Assembly (NCBI GenBank): GCA_033439295.1
Contig: JAVTLE010000014.1
Coordinates: 2,852,001-2,916,000, forward strand
DNA: 64,000 nt
Direction of reading: 5' to 3'
Origin: Deuterostichococcus epilithicus
Taxonomy: Eukaryota > Chlorophyta > Trebouxiophyceae > Prasiolales > Stichococcaceae
Of this stretch, positions 20,001-32,500 are shown one piece after another. The notes under the pieces are model-generated. The model did no database searches, was not told the DNA's origin, and worked only from the letters and a program-made list of their open reading frames with translations. Within the stretch, counting starts at the first letter, position 1, and each line of letters begins with the position of its first letter. The position numbers and the translations under genes are program-made.

Positions 20001-21510
20001 GACGCTTCGGCAGTGCCGCGGGGGACGGCGAGTGCAGCTGGAGCGCCGCTGCACACTGTGGGGCTGCAGCGGCGACACCCTCACCCGGGGCATGACGCGC
20101 GGCAGGTCGCACGGCTTGCAGCGCTCCAGGCAGCGCCCACGCACCAGGTCCCGAAACGCCACGTGCAGCCGACCGCTGACGTCTGCCCGCGCGACTTGTA
20201 ACCGTGCCGCCGCGCCCGCCACAGCCTGCGATGGCCTGCGCGGCGCCGACCGTGCAATTTTTTGACCAACTCCGTTCCTTTACGGCGCGTCCAGTCTTGT
20301 GCATGGCTCAACGTCCGGGGAGCAAACAGCCCAGCACCGGTCCTGCCGCCTTTGTTGAGGATCCTGATGCGAATGCGAGACAGACCAGCAAACAGACGCT
20401 CCCTCGCCAGGCTTCGCCTGTGGAGAAAGCCGGAAAGACAGGCAGAAGCTCAAAAAACCACCAGACCGCCCCTCACCTGAGTCGGCCGTGCTCCAGCAGC
20501 ACGGCAACAATGGCTGCTGCCAGCTGCGTAGTCGGCAACACATTCTCACTGTTCCCGTGGTCGTCTCCCTCCCCTTCCCCCGCGTGCCCGTTTTCAAGCT
20601 TCACTCCCGCCGGCGGCGCAAGCTGCTCGAGCTCCTCTGCAATGTACTGCAGGATGTGCGGCATCCTGGGGAGCGCCACAGGACCGGGCGTCAGCCCGGG
20701 CGCCGGGCCTCTGTCGCGCGGGGTGCTGCGTGTCACATCGCGCAGCGCCTATGCCGCATTGCAGACACATGACTAACGCTTCGACGTGCACGTCACCTGA
20801 GCCGCTGCACAATGGCATTCGTGTCTGCCTCATAGAGGTGCTGGGGGCGGAGCTCGCCGGTCGCCTCGTTCTGCACGCCACAAGTGTCGCAGCATATGTC
20901 TGCGAGCTTTCTGTTGCGAGCTTTCTGTTGCAGGAGATGATTCGCCCCGTGGTTGAGAGCAAAATGACACGGCAGCAGCTTCGCATGATATGCGCAGGGC
21001 GCATGGTCAGCCGCCACCGCATGCAGCAGCTGCACGGGCTTTGGCAGCCGGCCGGCCAATACGTCAAGCTCGCCATGGCGTTTTCGCTTTAGTCACCTCC
21101 TGCGCAAAGGCTGTGACGCAGTTGTGCTGCATCAGCACCAGCAGGCTCTCCTTGGCCTGGGGTGGCGTCTGGCCTGCGGCAGACGAGCGGCGCTGCGATC
21201 AGCGCATGAGCTGACACGCTGCATGGATGGTGGATGTGCGGTACGAAAATCGAATCCACATCACCTGTTGTACGCAGAATGTCGGCGAGCGTCGATATAC
21301 CTCGCTCCAGCAGGCATCTGCAGGTGGTCTGCGCAGCCATGCAGTCGCCTAGATTAGTGAACATGCGCTTGTTGCTTCGACATGCAGATATGTTCAGGCT
21401 CTGCTGCGTCATCAGGATCTAGTTTTGCCCACCTCGACGACCGTGCCGAAGTTCTCCGCTATGATGTTCGAGGCAAGCTGAGCTAGATGAGGGCTTTGCA
21501 GCAGCGGCAT
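17076..21510 (-). CDS. RPC3: RNA polymerase III subunit RPC3 (RPC82/POLR3C)
   Basis: Fourteen minus-strand exons: 21433-21510, 21265-21328, 21097-21173, 20797-20870, 20477-20665, 20085-20235, 19623-19845, 19198-19397, 18781-18933, 18726-18751, 18270-18401, 17818-17977, 17450-17605 and 17076-17225. They give 610 residues with every phase matching. RPC3 forms the RPC3-RPC6-RPC7 initiation subcomplex of Pol III. Family signatures are an N-terminal winged helix (LASNIIAENFGTVVE, AKESLLVLMQHN), LLWRVNQEEFSRRLRDAACV, DKFGEGGARVFKLL, LLPIKDARELLYRML and STDHAPSKTFYTFR, all as in animal and fungal RPC3. The intron from 17817 has a GC donor. The acceptor at 19845 is the least certain; an in-frame alternative lies ~40 bases upstream. 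Confidence 0.9.
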
Positions 21511-22149
21511 CTGCTCTTTTGACGGCCGAAGGGCTGTGCTGTGAATTCTTGCATATACGGCGACGTAGGCGCGGACCGTCGTGCGAGCGCCCACGAAACT
21601 TTGGTCTGGGCCAGGGCGCGATTCGAAAGGGGCCCACGCCATGTTCAGTGCAATTTATAAAGGTTACTGTGAACGAATTGGTCAAATTCCTCCCTTCTGG
21701 GCTCCCTGGCTCTCATAGCGTGAGCTCCACAACTTGAGAAGCGAGGCCAGCTTGGACGTCATGTCGCACTTGACTTACTTGGGGACCAGTCCGATCCCGC
21801 GTCCTCGTGTTAAACAATACAATTTGAGGTCCACCGCAAGGCACAGCCATCGGTCGCGCATCCCTCGGCGCCGTGTTCTCACACAAACTCCAGTGCAGCT
21901 GTCATCTTGTTCCGAAAAAGGATGACCAGCTCCCCGCCCCCGACATGGAAACCATGCTGCCCCCAACAGGGCAGATCTCAGGACGGTCTCTGCTCTCAAA
22001 TTACTGCTGATACAAATCGCCGTCTGCTGCTCCCCTGGAGGCGATGACAGCCACGAGGGTACAAGGCCTGACCCTCTCCGCCCGCAGGTCTCGCAAGCCG
22101 GCGAACGTCTCGCGGCATCCGCTCATGCCCCAGCAAAGGCACAAGCACG
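21511..22149. other. Intergenic region between mTERF gene and RPC3
   Basis: About 640 bases, same-strand neighbours. The RPC3 frame stays open upstream to another ATG at 21642, but the shorter start at 21510 fits the family better. No other gene seen. Confidence 0.5.
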
Positions 22150-24916
22150 TCACGACCGCGCGCCGCGAGGGCGGGCCATGCGGCGGACCGGCGTGCGCGA
22201 CTCTGCAGCCAGCTTGTTGCGGAAGGCCTCGAACTCGCCCAGCGGCGTGCCGGCGACAGTGTCCGCAAACCGCTGGTCTGTGACCTTCAGGTAGTTCATG
22301 GGAAAGGGCCAGTGCTTCTGCGCATGGACAAGCTGCAGGTAGCGGTGCCGCGGCATGATCCTGCGTGCGCAGGCGCCGGCTCAGGTCAGGGAAAGGTCAG
22401 CATTGAAACGTTGAGCGTTCTGCAGTCAGGCCTGCCACAGCTCGCCCAACACAGCGCAAAAGTCAGAGCTTCTCCAGATGTGCAGTGTACCCAATACGAG
22501 GCCATGCAGCTGCTGTGAACAACAGGGCGGCGCAGGGCCGGCAGGGCGGCGCCGGCGCAACAAAGTCGCACGGCAGGGGCTGTAGACGAGCATCGCTGGG
22601 GCATGGACAGGGAGGGATCGAGGGCGGCGCGCACCGCTGGGGCATGGAGAGGGAGAAGTAGGCCGGGTATCCGGCAACGTCCGCCACGCCGCCGCCCAGC
22701 TGGGAGCACAGGTACTCGAACTTGGGCGCCATGTTGTTGGCGATGTCCAGCGACAGCAGCTGCGGCAGCCGCGTGATGACCATCGCCAGCTGGGACGCGT
22801 CGACGCCGATGGAGCGCAGGTAGCGCACCTTCTGCTCCATGGAGTCCACCCGCAGGTACAGTATCTGCAGGATGTGGGGCACGCACAGCCGGCTCACCAC
22901 CAGGCGGCAGGAGAGCGTTCCGTGACATGCGCTTGACGGCTCGCCTGAAGTGTCCTCCACGCTCACAGCTCACGCCTCTGAATCCCCAACCCACTGACCG
23001 TAAGACATGGTACGACGCATGCGCAGTGCACAGACGGCCGCCTCATGTGCCACATACACCAGGCGCACAGGACGCGCCAGCCGGGACAGTGGACAGGAAG
23101 CAGGGCAGGCCCTGGGCTCTACCACCCACCTGCGGGAAGGCGACGACGGCCTTGCCCATCTGCGCGTCATCGAAGCCGGCGCGGCGCAGGAAGTCCACCC
23201 GCAGCTGCATCTGCGCCTCCGTGCACGTCAGCAGCGAAGGCGACTTGAGCAGCAGCTTGCCGACGCTGTCGTCGGGCACGCAGGCCGCCCGCTGGATGAA
23301 CGCCACCCGCGGCTCCAGCGTCTCCTCCACGCTGAGCTCCAGGATCGTCGGCGCCCGCATGACCACCTGTGCGCACGGTGGCACAGGGTTTTGCAAGCGA
23401 CTTCAGCGAGTGTTGAGGTCAGGCTACAAGTACACGCTGGGCGCTGCGCAGATCAGACCCAGTGGGTGGCAGCCACAACCAGCTGACACGTGCACTGTCT
23501 CAGTGAACCTGACACGTGCGCTCCTGTTGGGAGTGTGCCTCAGTTTGGTGACTGTGCAGCCGAGCATGGGCGGCAACATGAGCGTGAGAGCGGACCGACA
23601 CCTTGGGGATGTCGGAGTCCTGGATGTTGTGGCGTTTAAGAAAGTCCAGCCGCGGCCGAAGCGTGCGCTCGGTCTTGTACTCCACGATGCGGGGGCACTT
23701 CATGAGCAGCTTGCGCATGTCGGCGGGGTCGGTGATGCCGGCCTCTTCCCGCAGGAACTTGAGCTTGGACTCGATGGTCGGCACCGCCAGTTGGAAGAGT
23801 TGCGTGCGGCCCTCCGCCAGGCGGCACATGTCCCGCTTGGACAACCCCAGCTCGTGGTAGAAGGCAACCTGCATTTGCAGGGCAGGTGCTGAGCAATGGT
23901 GCTGGCGCCGCAGGCGGTGTGAGCTGGGGAGAGAAAGCCTTCCTCAAAAGCTTGCGCAGGGGTTGCGCTGAGGGCGAGGACACGGGCAAGTACAGGTACA
24001 CGAGCTACGCATGCATGCCATGAAGGCGGTTTGCAAGTCACCTGCGGCCGGTAGCAGTCCGCCAGGCCGGCGGCCTCTGCAATCTCGGTGAACGTCTCGT
24101 CGTCGAGGTTGGTGTCGCCCATCTCCATGAGCAGCCAGTCCCTGGTCACCTGTGTGTGCAGCCGATTGCGATTGTCCGCAGCCGCGCTGTGTTGCCAAAT
24201 TTGCTACAACGCCATCGCTGAGCATGCTGCCAGCACAGCGGCATGGATCGCCGTGACTTGACCATACGCCGCATGCCTGGTGTGCAAGTATGCTACCCAT
24301 CAGCCGAAGGAGGCAACCTCACCTGCCAGTCGTGCGGCTTGCCGCTGCGCACTGCCGTCTGCAGCGGCGCTGCCTTGCCAGCCGGCTGCCCGCTGCGTTG
24401 CAGGCTGGCCATCTGATTTCGCCGCCGCTGTGGCTGCTGCCGCTGGCCCGCTGGAGCTGGAGGCATGTCCACCGTGGCGGTCGGCAGAACAGGCTGCCGG
24501 TGTCGCCCCGGGGCGGCTGCGCGTGGCGCCGCTGCCGCCGCACTGCCTGGGCTGCCTCGCTGCTGCTCGGACGCCTGCCGACTTGCTGCAAGCAGTCGAG
24601 CATCTACGTCTGACGGCTGCGGGGCTGCAGAACGCGGCGATGGCCCCCAGGGCGACGAGGTGTTTGCTGACCTCGAAGCATGACTGGGGCTGACGGCTGG
24701 GGGCTGGCCCCGCGACGAGGGCGCGCCGCCAGGAGCAGACGGCCCTGCAGAAGCCAGCTGTGCCTGCTCTTCCCGCACGTCCTCCCGGACAGCGACAGCG
24801 GTTGCGGCCCAGGCATGCGTCGGTAACGAGCAAACGGCTTGGCCCCGACGAGCGCTCCGAAACGGCCGCGGCAACGGTGTGGCGGCCACCTGCCCCAACA
24901 TGACCGAAGCTGCCAT
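22150..24916 (-). CDS. mTERF-domain protein, probably organelle-targeted
   Basis: Minus-strand exons 24323-24916, 24042-24149, 23602-23868, 23130-23366, 22635-22864 and 22150-22360 give 548 residues in phase. mTERF proteins bind organellar nucleic acid through stacked helical repeats and act in organellar transcription, splicing or translation. The Leu/Pro-patterned repeats are clear: KLLMKCPRIVEYK, KLLLKSPSLLTCTEAQ, KAVVAFPQ, MVITRLPQLLSLDI. The domain closes with FSLSMPQRIMPRHRYLQ, which exists only after splicing 22635 to 22360 and matches the usual end of the fold. The first ~190 residues are Ala/Ser/Pro/Arg-rich, a long transit peptide or linker. The start at 24916 is the first ATG in frame. 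Confidence 0.88.
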
Positions 24917-25291
24917 GCTGCGGGCAAGTTGTGGCCGTTTGCCGGGTAGGGGCTTGCTTAGCCCCAAAGATTTTTACCCCTAGGCGGCTGGTAACCGCTG
25001 ACGTGGCTCCGATTTGGCTCCAAAGAGGGAAAAACCCTTCCGCACCGGTTGCCTTCATCTCCCTTTCAAAATGCAAGCCGAAGCCGACAGGTTGTGAACT
25101 TGTGTGACAATTTGACAATCCGACAGGCCGCCTCAGCAGTCAAGCAGGAGGCACTCTCAACGCACACCCGACCTAGGCTCGTCGTGCAATTGCCCCTGGT
25201 CTTTGGTCCCCTCGGGCGACTGCGAGACGTGTTGGCACTCGGCCTTCCGAAACGGAACTTCGTCAAACTCGACCGCGGGACTAGCGGAGCC
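24917..25291. other. Divergent intergenic region
   Basis: About 375 bases between the mTERF start and a small plus-strand gene; probably a bidirectional promoter. No motif stands out. Confidence 0.45.
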
Positions 25292-25787
25292 ATGTCGCAG
25301 GCAGACGTTGCTCAAGATGCACTCAAGACGCCAGCGCATGCGCCCAAGCCCCACGTCGAGCTACCAGACGACGATGCAGAAGAGCTGTTCAGCCCAGGTA
25401 GCTGGCAGTGACCAAGCCACTACTCCGGCTTGCCGTTTGCGCTGGTGCCCAGACCAGATGTTGAATGGCGCTCTCGTGATGCAGGCATCAGCACCCCCGG
25501 CCACAGCATCAGCCTCTTCCGGAACATTTCCAACCAGGCGCCCACAGCTCAGGTGCCCCACAGCGGTCGCCTTGCGATTCGCCCCTTTCATCGCTGATGG
25601 GCACGGATCTGTCAAACGCCGAAGTTCAATGCCCGCTGAGGGCCATGCCGTCGACGTGCAACAGGACAACATCGGCAAGAGCGGCGGCCTGGCTAAGGGC
25701 GGCCTGGCGGAGCAGGAGGAGGAGACGCCAGAGGTGGTCAAGAAGAAGGGCTGCTGGTTCAAGCTGAACCGTGGCAAGGGCAAGTGA
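25292..25787 (+). CDS. Small charged protein of unknown function
   Basis: Probable two-exon gene, 25292-25397 and 25564-25787 (about 109 residues). The ATG exon encodes an acidic stretch (HVELPDDDAEELFSP) and ends at a GT donor. The last exon ends with EEETPEVVKKKGCWFKLN and a basic tail, stop at 25785. The acceptor is uncertain: 25564 fits the phase, but other AGs in the region do too. No domain recognised. The acid-then-basic layout and short length suggest a regulatory or binding peptide, but nothing supports a specific role. Confidence 0.45.
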
Positions 25788-26752
25788 CACTGCCATACAC
25801 ACTGCAATCGTGATGCAGGTTTTGATTTGACTCTGACGGCCTGTGTTCCGGCAAGGGACTAGACACACGTCTCTACCGGCGGCATGCGCCAAATTTCAAT
25901 GACAGCAGCTGACGGCCGCCTAGAGCGGGTAAGAGAGAGGAGTAGAGCCGCAAGAGGTTTGCTACATTTGTATGAGGGCTGCTAATGTTTGGCGGTTGCA
26001 GCACCTGGTGGGCGCCTTAGGGAATGAGCTGCGCAGGCTCTCCCGCAGCGGGGATGGGATCAGTCGCAGTGTTGGTGCACATATGGACCCCAATTTGACA
26101 GTGTCACACATCCATGTCTAGGTAGAGCTACAGTCATCGCCTGTAAAGCTCGAGGTCGGACATGGTCCCGGTCAGTGGGCTTTATTGGTGTGCTCCGCCG
26201 GTTCGCCGCGGAACAAGAAGAGGGAGAACCAAACCCTGAAGCGAGGCAGTTTTGCTTACACGTCAGCACATTGCAACAAACGAGGACTCTTAGCAGAGCA
26301 CAGCAACAGCTCGATACGATTCTGGAACACTGCAGGTGACGCACAACAGCGTGCTCCCAAGGTCGGCGAGGCACCCCATCTCCAGCTCCGTCGCCACGAT
26401 GCGTTGTGCACTGCTGCACCACCCTGGTCACTGTAGCACCTCTGGACGCTGGCTGACAGCTTCGAACAGGAATCAGATAGACGTCCTGCAGTGGTGCCCG
26501 CGACATCGTCCCGCACGCTCAGGATGTATATCACAGGTTCGTCTCCCGCGCTGCGCGGTTGTTTCATGCTCACGGACCCTGCCTTGCTTCGGCAAGTGTT
26601 GCAGTCACAGCACCAAAACCTCTGTACGCTTCAACAGGCGCGTCGTTTGTGGTTTCGAATTTTTCTGCGACCCTGGGCACACGCGCCGCGCTCCGAGCTG
26701 GCTTGTGCCGTCAAGTGACAGGCCAGCGGACAGAAGACCTCGTCGAGTCTCG
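25788..26752. other. Stretch without a supported gene
   Basis: About 960 bases upstream of the next EF-hand gene. Open frames are short and unspliced. Upstream 5' exons of that gene could hide here, but I cannot support any. Confidence 0.4.
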
Positions 26753-28844
26753 ATGAGGGCGACGCAGTGGTTGCGGCATCGATGGACCGCGCCTCGGCGG
26801 TCAACGGCCATGACGTCCTTCGCCTCGCCGAGCATGACCTGTCAGGTGGGCGGAGCACGGCTGCCGCACGACAGCGTGCATCAACAAGGCTCTTGCAGCG
26901 TGACCCAGTCAGGCTATGATGCAGCGTGCAGGGAAGCGCGGCACGTGACATTGCCTGCTGCCTTGCAGACTACTGCACAAGCCTGTACGACGACGATGAG
27001 ACGGAGCGCTGCTGGCTGGCGTATCAGTACTTTGAGGAGAAGAAGGTGGCCACGCTTGTCCTGCCAGCCCTGCTGCCGTGACGCACACCGCTGTTTGCAC
27101 ATGTCCCAACGTATAGTATGAGGCAGCTGGGGGCATGCTGCAAGCCCAACTCGCATCGTGCTTCCCTCATCTGCAAACACGTTTCAACAAGGGTAGAAAT
27201 GTGAGGTTTCTCGCTCATCTGATGTGCGACCACCATACTTTTGTGGGTCAGGCGGAGGCAGAGTCCGGGTGCTCGATAGAGGCCAAGGACGGCGTCGTCA
27301 ACGGCCTGGACTGCCAGCGGCTGGACAAGTTCGAGGGCTTTGTGCGGGAGATGGTCAAGGAAGGCCGCATCCGCAACATGGTGCGCGCCTTTGCAGCGTC
27401 CGCGACCTGTCTGACCGTGCTGCTTTCTGCATTGTGCCTCCCTGCTTCTGGGGCTCGCTCCCTCCTCAAGCATGGATGTGTGGGATTTCCTGCTGTTGTG
27501 TTGTTGAACAGAGCAGGAGGTGCGCGCTGATACATGCTGTTGTGCTGGCTGCAGACCAAGACGCTGGCAAGCTTGGCGGGGGCTGAGCGCCGGAGGCTGG
27601 AACGTTCCGCAAGCAAGGGTGAGCGCTTCTGCTCCATCCTCCTACGGCACCATTGATGTCACAGGGCCAGCCCGATGTGCCACATCATCATGCTATCGCA
27701 CACCTGACATGTAGCAGTGGCATCCGATCCCAAGGGAACAACATACCCGATGAAGCCACAGTGGTGGCCGCACGGCTGGCCACATCAGCCATCCCGGACG
27801 AGCTGCAGACTGCACGCCGCGCCCCAGCCGAACTGCTAGCCTTCTGGCCAGTGCACACGGGGAGGCGTCATTGCAAGCAGCCCGGTGGCAGAGCCGCTGT
27901 GCAGCCGCACGTGGCCCTCAATGCCAATGAATGTCGAAGCACCCTTCTGCTGCAGACAAGGAGGTGTCGCCGCTGAGCAGCAGCCTGGTGGCGGAGCCGC
28001 CGTGCATGCGCATGTGCAATTCGACGTCAAAGCACCCTTCTGCTGCAGACGGGGAGGCGTCGTCGCTGGGCAGCCTGGTGGCGGAGCTGGACGACCAGGC
28101 GCCTGAGGGCGTGACGCCCGCCAAGGACGCGCTGCGGGCGGTGCTCGCGGAGGTGTTCAACAAGCACGACTACAACAAGGACGGCCGCATGGACACTCAG
28201 GAATTCCGCGCTGCCATGTCCTACCTCGGCGACGAGCTGTCGGCACACGTGCGTTGGCTTTGGCGTCTCGGCGCCAATCTTAGCATTGAATATCCGTCGC
28301 TCCGTGGACGGTATTGTGCTGAAAGCCGATGCCTGCGAGGCACATCCGGAAAAGCCAACCCGCCCGGTATGACTGCGCTGCGGGCTCATCGTCCCAGTCG
28401 GCTCTGTCTTTCTCGAACGTTGAAAGTCTGTGGAATGCCTTGTGTGATGCGCTCGGCGAGCACCGTGTTCCTACCTGCTGCAGACCGTCAGCACCATCTT
28501 CACCGCGATGGATGTCCATGGATGGCTCAGCTTCGACGACTTCGTTACCATCGTGGAGGTGCACGCCTCGCTCGATGTTGTACCAGTGTCCTGTTCTCAG
28601 TGACCCGCACCTTTTGCATCAGCCAGGGCGCAGACATCACGGTCATAAACTTGTGCATTATATTATGTTCTGCCTCCAGTGCGGGGGCCTACAGACTCCG
28701 CCCTGACGTTTGAAGCTGCAATGGCCGCTGCAGGCGGAGGAGGTGCGGGCGCACAGCCGGTTTGCCAAGGGCCTGCGCACATTGGCGCGGGGCTCCAGCA
28801 AGTGGTGGACTGATCTTCCTGAGGGCGTGAGCGCCCTGCTGTGA
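26753..28844 (+). CDS. EF-hand protein of unknown family
   Basis: Exons 26753-26845, 26932-27045, 27252-27380, 27555-27618, 28049-28248, 28484-28558 and 28734-28844 are phase-consistent. The first half (ADYCTSLYDDDETERCW, YQYFEEKK, NGLDCQRLDKFEGFVREMV) is charged and of unknown family. The EF-hand loop DYNKDGRMDTQE within FNKHDYNKDGRM is canonical. A second, DVHGWLSFDDF, lacks most calcium ligands. The C-terminus has SSKWWTDLPEGVSALL. The start is weak: ATG 26753 gives an Arg/Ser-rich leader in phase, whereas the other plausible frame does not splice. The acceptor at 28049 lies in a tandem duplication, so an in-frame longer form using 27956 is possible. Confidence 0.6.
27857..28140 (+). repeat. 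Three tandem copies of a ~93-99-bp intron/exon boundary unit
   Basis: Units start at about 27857, 27956 and 28049. Copies 2 and 3 both contain CACCCTTCTGCTGCAG followed by AC(A/G)(A/G)GGAGG, so each offers a usable splice acceptor. They are 93 bases apart and thus in frame. Copy 1 has lost the acceptor AG and is diverged. The translated unit reads SKHPSAAD(K/G)E(V/A)S. Confidence 0.8.
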
Positions 28845-29552
28845 GGGGCAACGAGTGCTTGGAGAGGGTTGCTGAGGCGAAGCGTTTAGCCGGCGGCAAG
28901 CGTGGAGTGCACGGTTGCAGAGGTAGATGAAGGCGATTTTCGCGTGCTGTCGCATTTTTCAAGTCGTGCGGCGATTTGACCGCCTATCATTTTGAGGCAG
29001 CCCCCAGCAAAGCGGGCTGTGTGTACAGTAGCGAGGCGTCAGCGGAGTGCTTTCTGAGCGTGGCTATTTTTTTGGGCGTTGGATGTATCATGTGCAGTAG
29101 TTAATAGCACAGGCACGAGCAGCTGAAGCTTTTAGAAAGAAAACGACATTGCCAATCTGTACCTCTGGTATATGACAGACCCACTCCAACAAGAACGCTG
29201 GCGTGTGTGAACCTACCTGACGGAGCCGAGCCGTCAAGAGTACTTACGAGGCTTACACTGCTGACCACCAGCAGCGCCCTGGCAGATGTTGAGACAGCTT
29301 TCCGGTTGAGGCCCGCACGAACAAAACATGCCCAGAGACTCTGTAGGGCACCTTTCGCTCCCTGGCTGCGCAGCTGCATTGCGACGCCGCGGGAGACGCC
29401 CGGCATGACATTGCACCGCACCACAAGCAGGGCCGCGTATGGATCCCCTGCCGCAGCAGCGGTTCTGGGCCTCTGCCACTCTGGAAACGGCAGCGGTGCA
29501 GACCAGGCGTGCTCGGCATGGCTCGGCGGCGCCAGGCGCTCAGATGACGCGC
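28845..29552. other. Convergent intergenic region
   Basis: About 700 bases between the EF-hand gene and SF3A3 3' ends. No gene recognised. Confidence 0.5.
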
Positions 29553-32500
29553 TCAGATGATGCCCTGGCGCTTGAGGTCCTCGTAGGTGCGCTTGTTGTA
29601 CACGTTGCCCTGCGCATCCTCGTACTCCTCCTCCATGTCCCGCACGAAGCCGCCCTTCTCCCTCGACTGCGGCGACAACGAACAGCGGCAGGTCGGCGCG
29701 AATGCGACGGCAATGCAGAAATCGCAGCTGGCGCTGACCATGCGGCTGCGGCTCTTGACAACAGCACTGCTGCGGCTGCAGCGCGGTGCGCCCCTGGCGG
29801 CCAAGACTCGCACGCACCTCCAAAGAGAATGCTCTCGGCGGTGGAGGACAACAGGAGGTTCACGGCACCAGCACGACAACGCCGCGGGGCCTCCAGCCAT
29901 CCAACCCAATCCCCTCGCTTGCCGCCGCTTGCCGCCATTGCAATGCAACAACGGGCCCGGTCACAGGGGCGGACTGGTCCTGCACACGTCAACTGACCTG
30001 CACGTTGCGCCACAGCTCCTCGGCGTCGGCAATCTTGGTGACCTCGTAGAAGAGCTTGTTGTTGGGGATGCCCAGCGCGCGCATGCCGTTCTGGTGGCGC
30101 CACTCCTTGAAGTGGCGCTCGAAAGCGCGCCGCCCCCAGTAGCTGGCTTCGCCGCATATCTCACACTTGAACTCCTGCGGGCGGCGCAGGAGGGTCGCGT
30201 GGCGTCAGGACGCCGCAGGAGTTCAGCAACGAGGACGTGATGCACAGCGGCGGACACGAGCACGTCCCAGCGCCCGCGCGCACTGCAGGGAGCTGCACAG
30301 AGCAGACAAGGAACGAGCGGAGCACACGAGTGCGCTGCCAAAATGCCGCGGGCACTTCAGGGCGGATTGCACAGCAGCCAACGCACACATGCGCCACAGC
30401 GTGCGGTACAGGCCGATGGACAAACCCTAGACCCTATAACAAAAAAAGGCACTGCGGCACCTGGTTGAGGCCGTGCAGCTTGTACAGCCAGTAGGGGATG
30501 GGCTTGCCGTCCCAGCCCATGGGCAGCTTCAGCGGGTTGTAGATGAAGTCGTCCTCCTCGTCAGAATCCTCCTCCTCCGCCTGCGGGCTCGGAACAACAG
30601 TCCTATCGTGGACTGGTCATGGACTGATGCCGCAAGACTCGGCCCTGCAGACAGCCTCGTGCCGCGCCGAGCAGCTGCCAACGCCCTGCAGCATTAGGAG
30701 GCTGCCTGTGCTGCCGGAGCGACATGCCACACCCGTCCACCGTACCCCGGACTCCAGCGCACCGTCCCGTCTCCCGCTCCGTCTCACAACACCCTCCAGT
30801 CCGGCTTCGCCACAGGCTCCCTCCGGTGTGGGCAGCAGCAGTCGGCGGCGGCGGCAACGGCGGCAGCAGCAGCAGCAGCCGCAGCCGCCGCCACTGCCGC
30901 CGCTGCTCACGGCGGGCGCTCCATATTGCAGGGTTAGATCACAGGGGTTGGGGGTTACCTGCTCCGCCTCGGCGAGCTCCGCCTGGTGCTCCTCGAAGGT
31001 GAGCGCGGCGCGCTTCTCCACCTGAGCCTTCGTGGCCTGCACCACCCCCGCCAGCGCCTCCAGCAGCCGCGCCACCTGCGCCTCCAGCCCCGCCGCCTCC
31101 TTCGCCGCCGCCGACTGCTTCGCCTTCTCCGCCTCGCTCTGCGCCTCCTGCGGGCAACCAGCCGGGGGCGGCGAATGCGCTCAGGGTGCGAGTCGAAGAC
31201 AGCTTGGGGTCCACAAACGAAAGGTGTTGCTGGCGGCCTGCATTGCCGGTGGCTGCAGCCACCAACAGGGCTGTGCTCCAACTACTGTGCTCGAAGTGTC
31301 TTTGCGATGCATGCAACGCTGCTCCAGGGCGACTGGGCGTGGAAAGCCCGCGAGGAAAACAGGCACTCAGAGCCACATCGCAGCTTCAACGGCGACGCGC
31401 CGTGGTTTGCCCGGAGTGCTCACCGTGGGGATGACACCTTTGGCGAAGTGTTTTCTGTCCAGTTTGTGCAGCGGCGTGTCGCGCAGCAGCATGAGCCGCT
31501 CTGCCCGCTGCTTCGCCGTGCCGCCCGCCTTCAAGCCCACCGCCTGCAGCGCCTCCTTCAACCGCTCGGTGCCTGTGGCATGGAGCGAACCCATGCACCT
31601 GAGCCGCTCGCCAAGGCAACATCTGCCGCACTGGTGTGCATCACACCGCTGACACAGGCGCGCCCGGCAAACATTTTATCTGCTGTCTGTCAGCAGCATG
31701 TGCGCTGGAGTTCGCACGCTGCAACTATTTCAAGCTCTGCCAAGACCAGAGCCTGTCGAGATGAATTTGCGATTGCCAGCGGTGACGTAACGGCAGTTTT
31801 GCTCCAAATGCACAGTCTGAGGTCCCGGCAGCTGCTGCTGACAGCTGCCTCGCCCCAGCGGCGCACGCGGCGCACGATTGCGTATGAATACACACTTCCA
31901 TGCTTCGGGTCTCAGCACACGGGAAAGTCGCAGCGCACCCAGCTGCTCCAGCTCCTCGACGCTGTCGAAGGCCTCCGGGTCCAGGGCGCCAGCGGCGGCG
32001 TCCGCCGGCGGGCCGCCGAGCCCGCGGTCGCCCCAGCCGGGCACGGCGCCGGACGCCCAGTCAGCCTCGAACTGCTCGGCGGCCTTGGCCAGCTGCGCGC
32101 CCGTGTCCTGCAGCGGCTGCGTGCGCTCCTGGAAGCCCGCCAGGTAATCCCGCAGCGTCCGCAGGTACTCCCTGCATGGGTGCAGTAGTGGCAACGCTCA
32201 AACTCACCCTCTCGAGTTGACACGCAGTGGTGAGGTGGTGACGCCGTTTGCACAGGATGGCTCGATGCGAAGCGTCCGCGGCATCCGGAGCAGCTTGTCG
32301 AGGCACATGCGTGGCGCAGTCCACGTTCGGCAAAACAGCACACGCCTGTAGGGCTTGGACAGGCGCTGGTGGCGGGGGACGTCCTCAAAGGCGTCCAGCG
32401 CGGCAAGGTAGCCCGAATAGTCCAGCTGCCGCCCGAATTTGCTGTTGATGAAGCGGTTGAAATTCTCGTGCAGGTCCAGGAACCGGCCCAGCGCCTCCTC

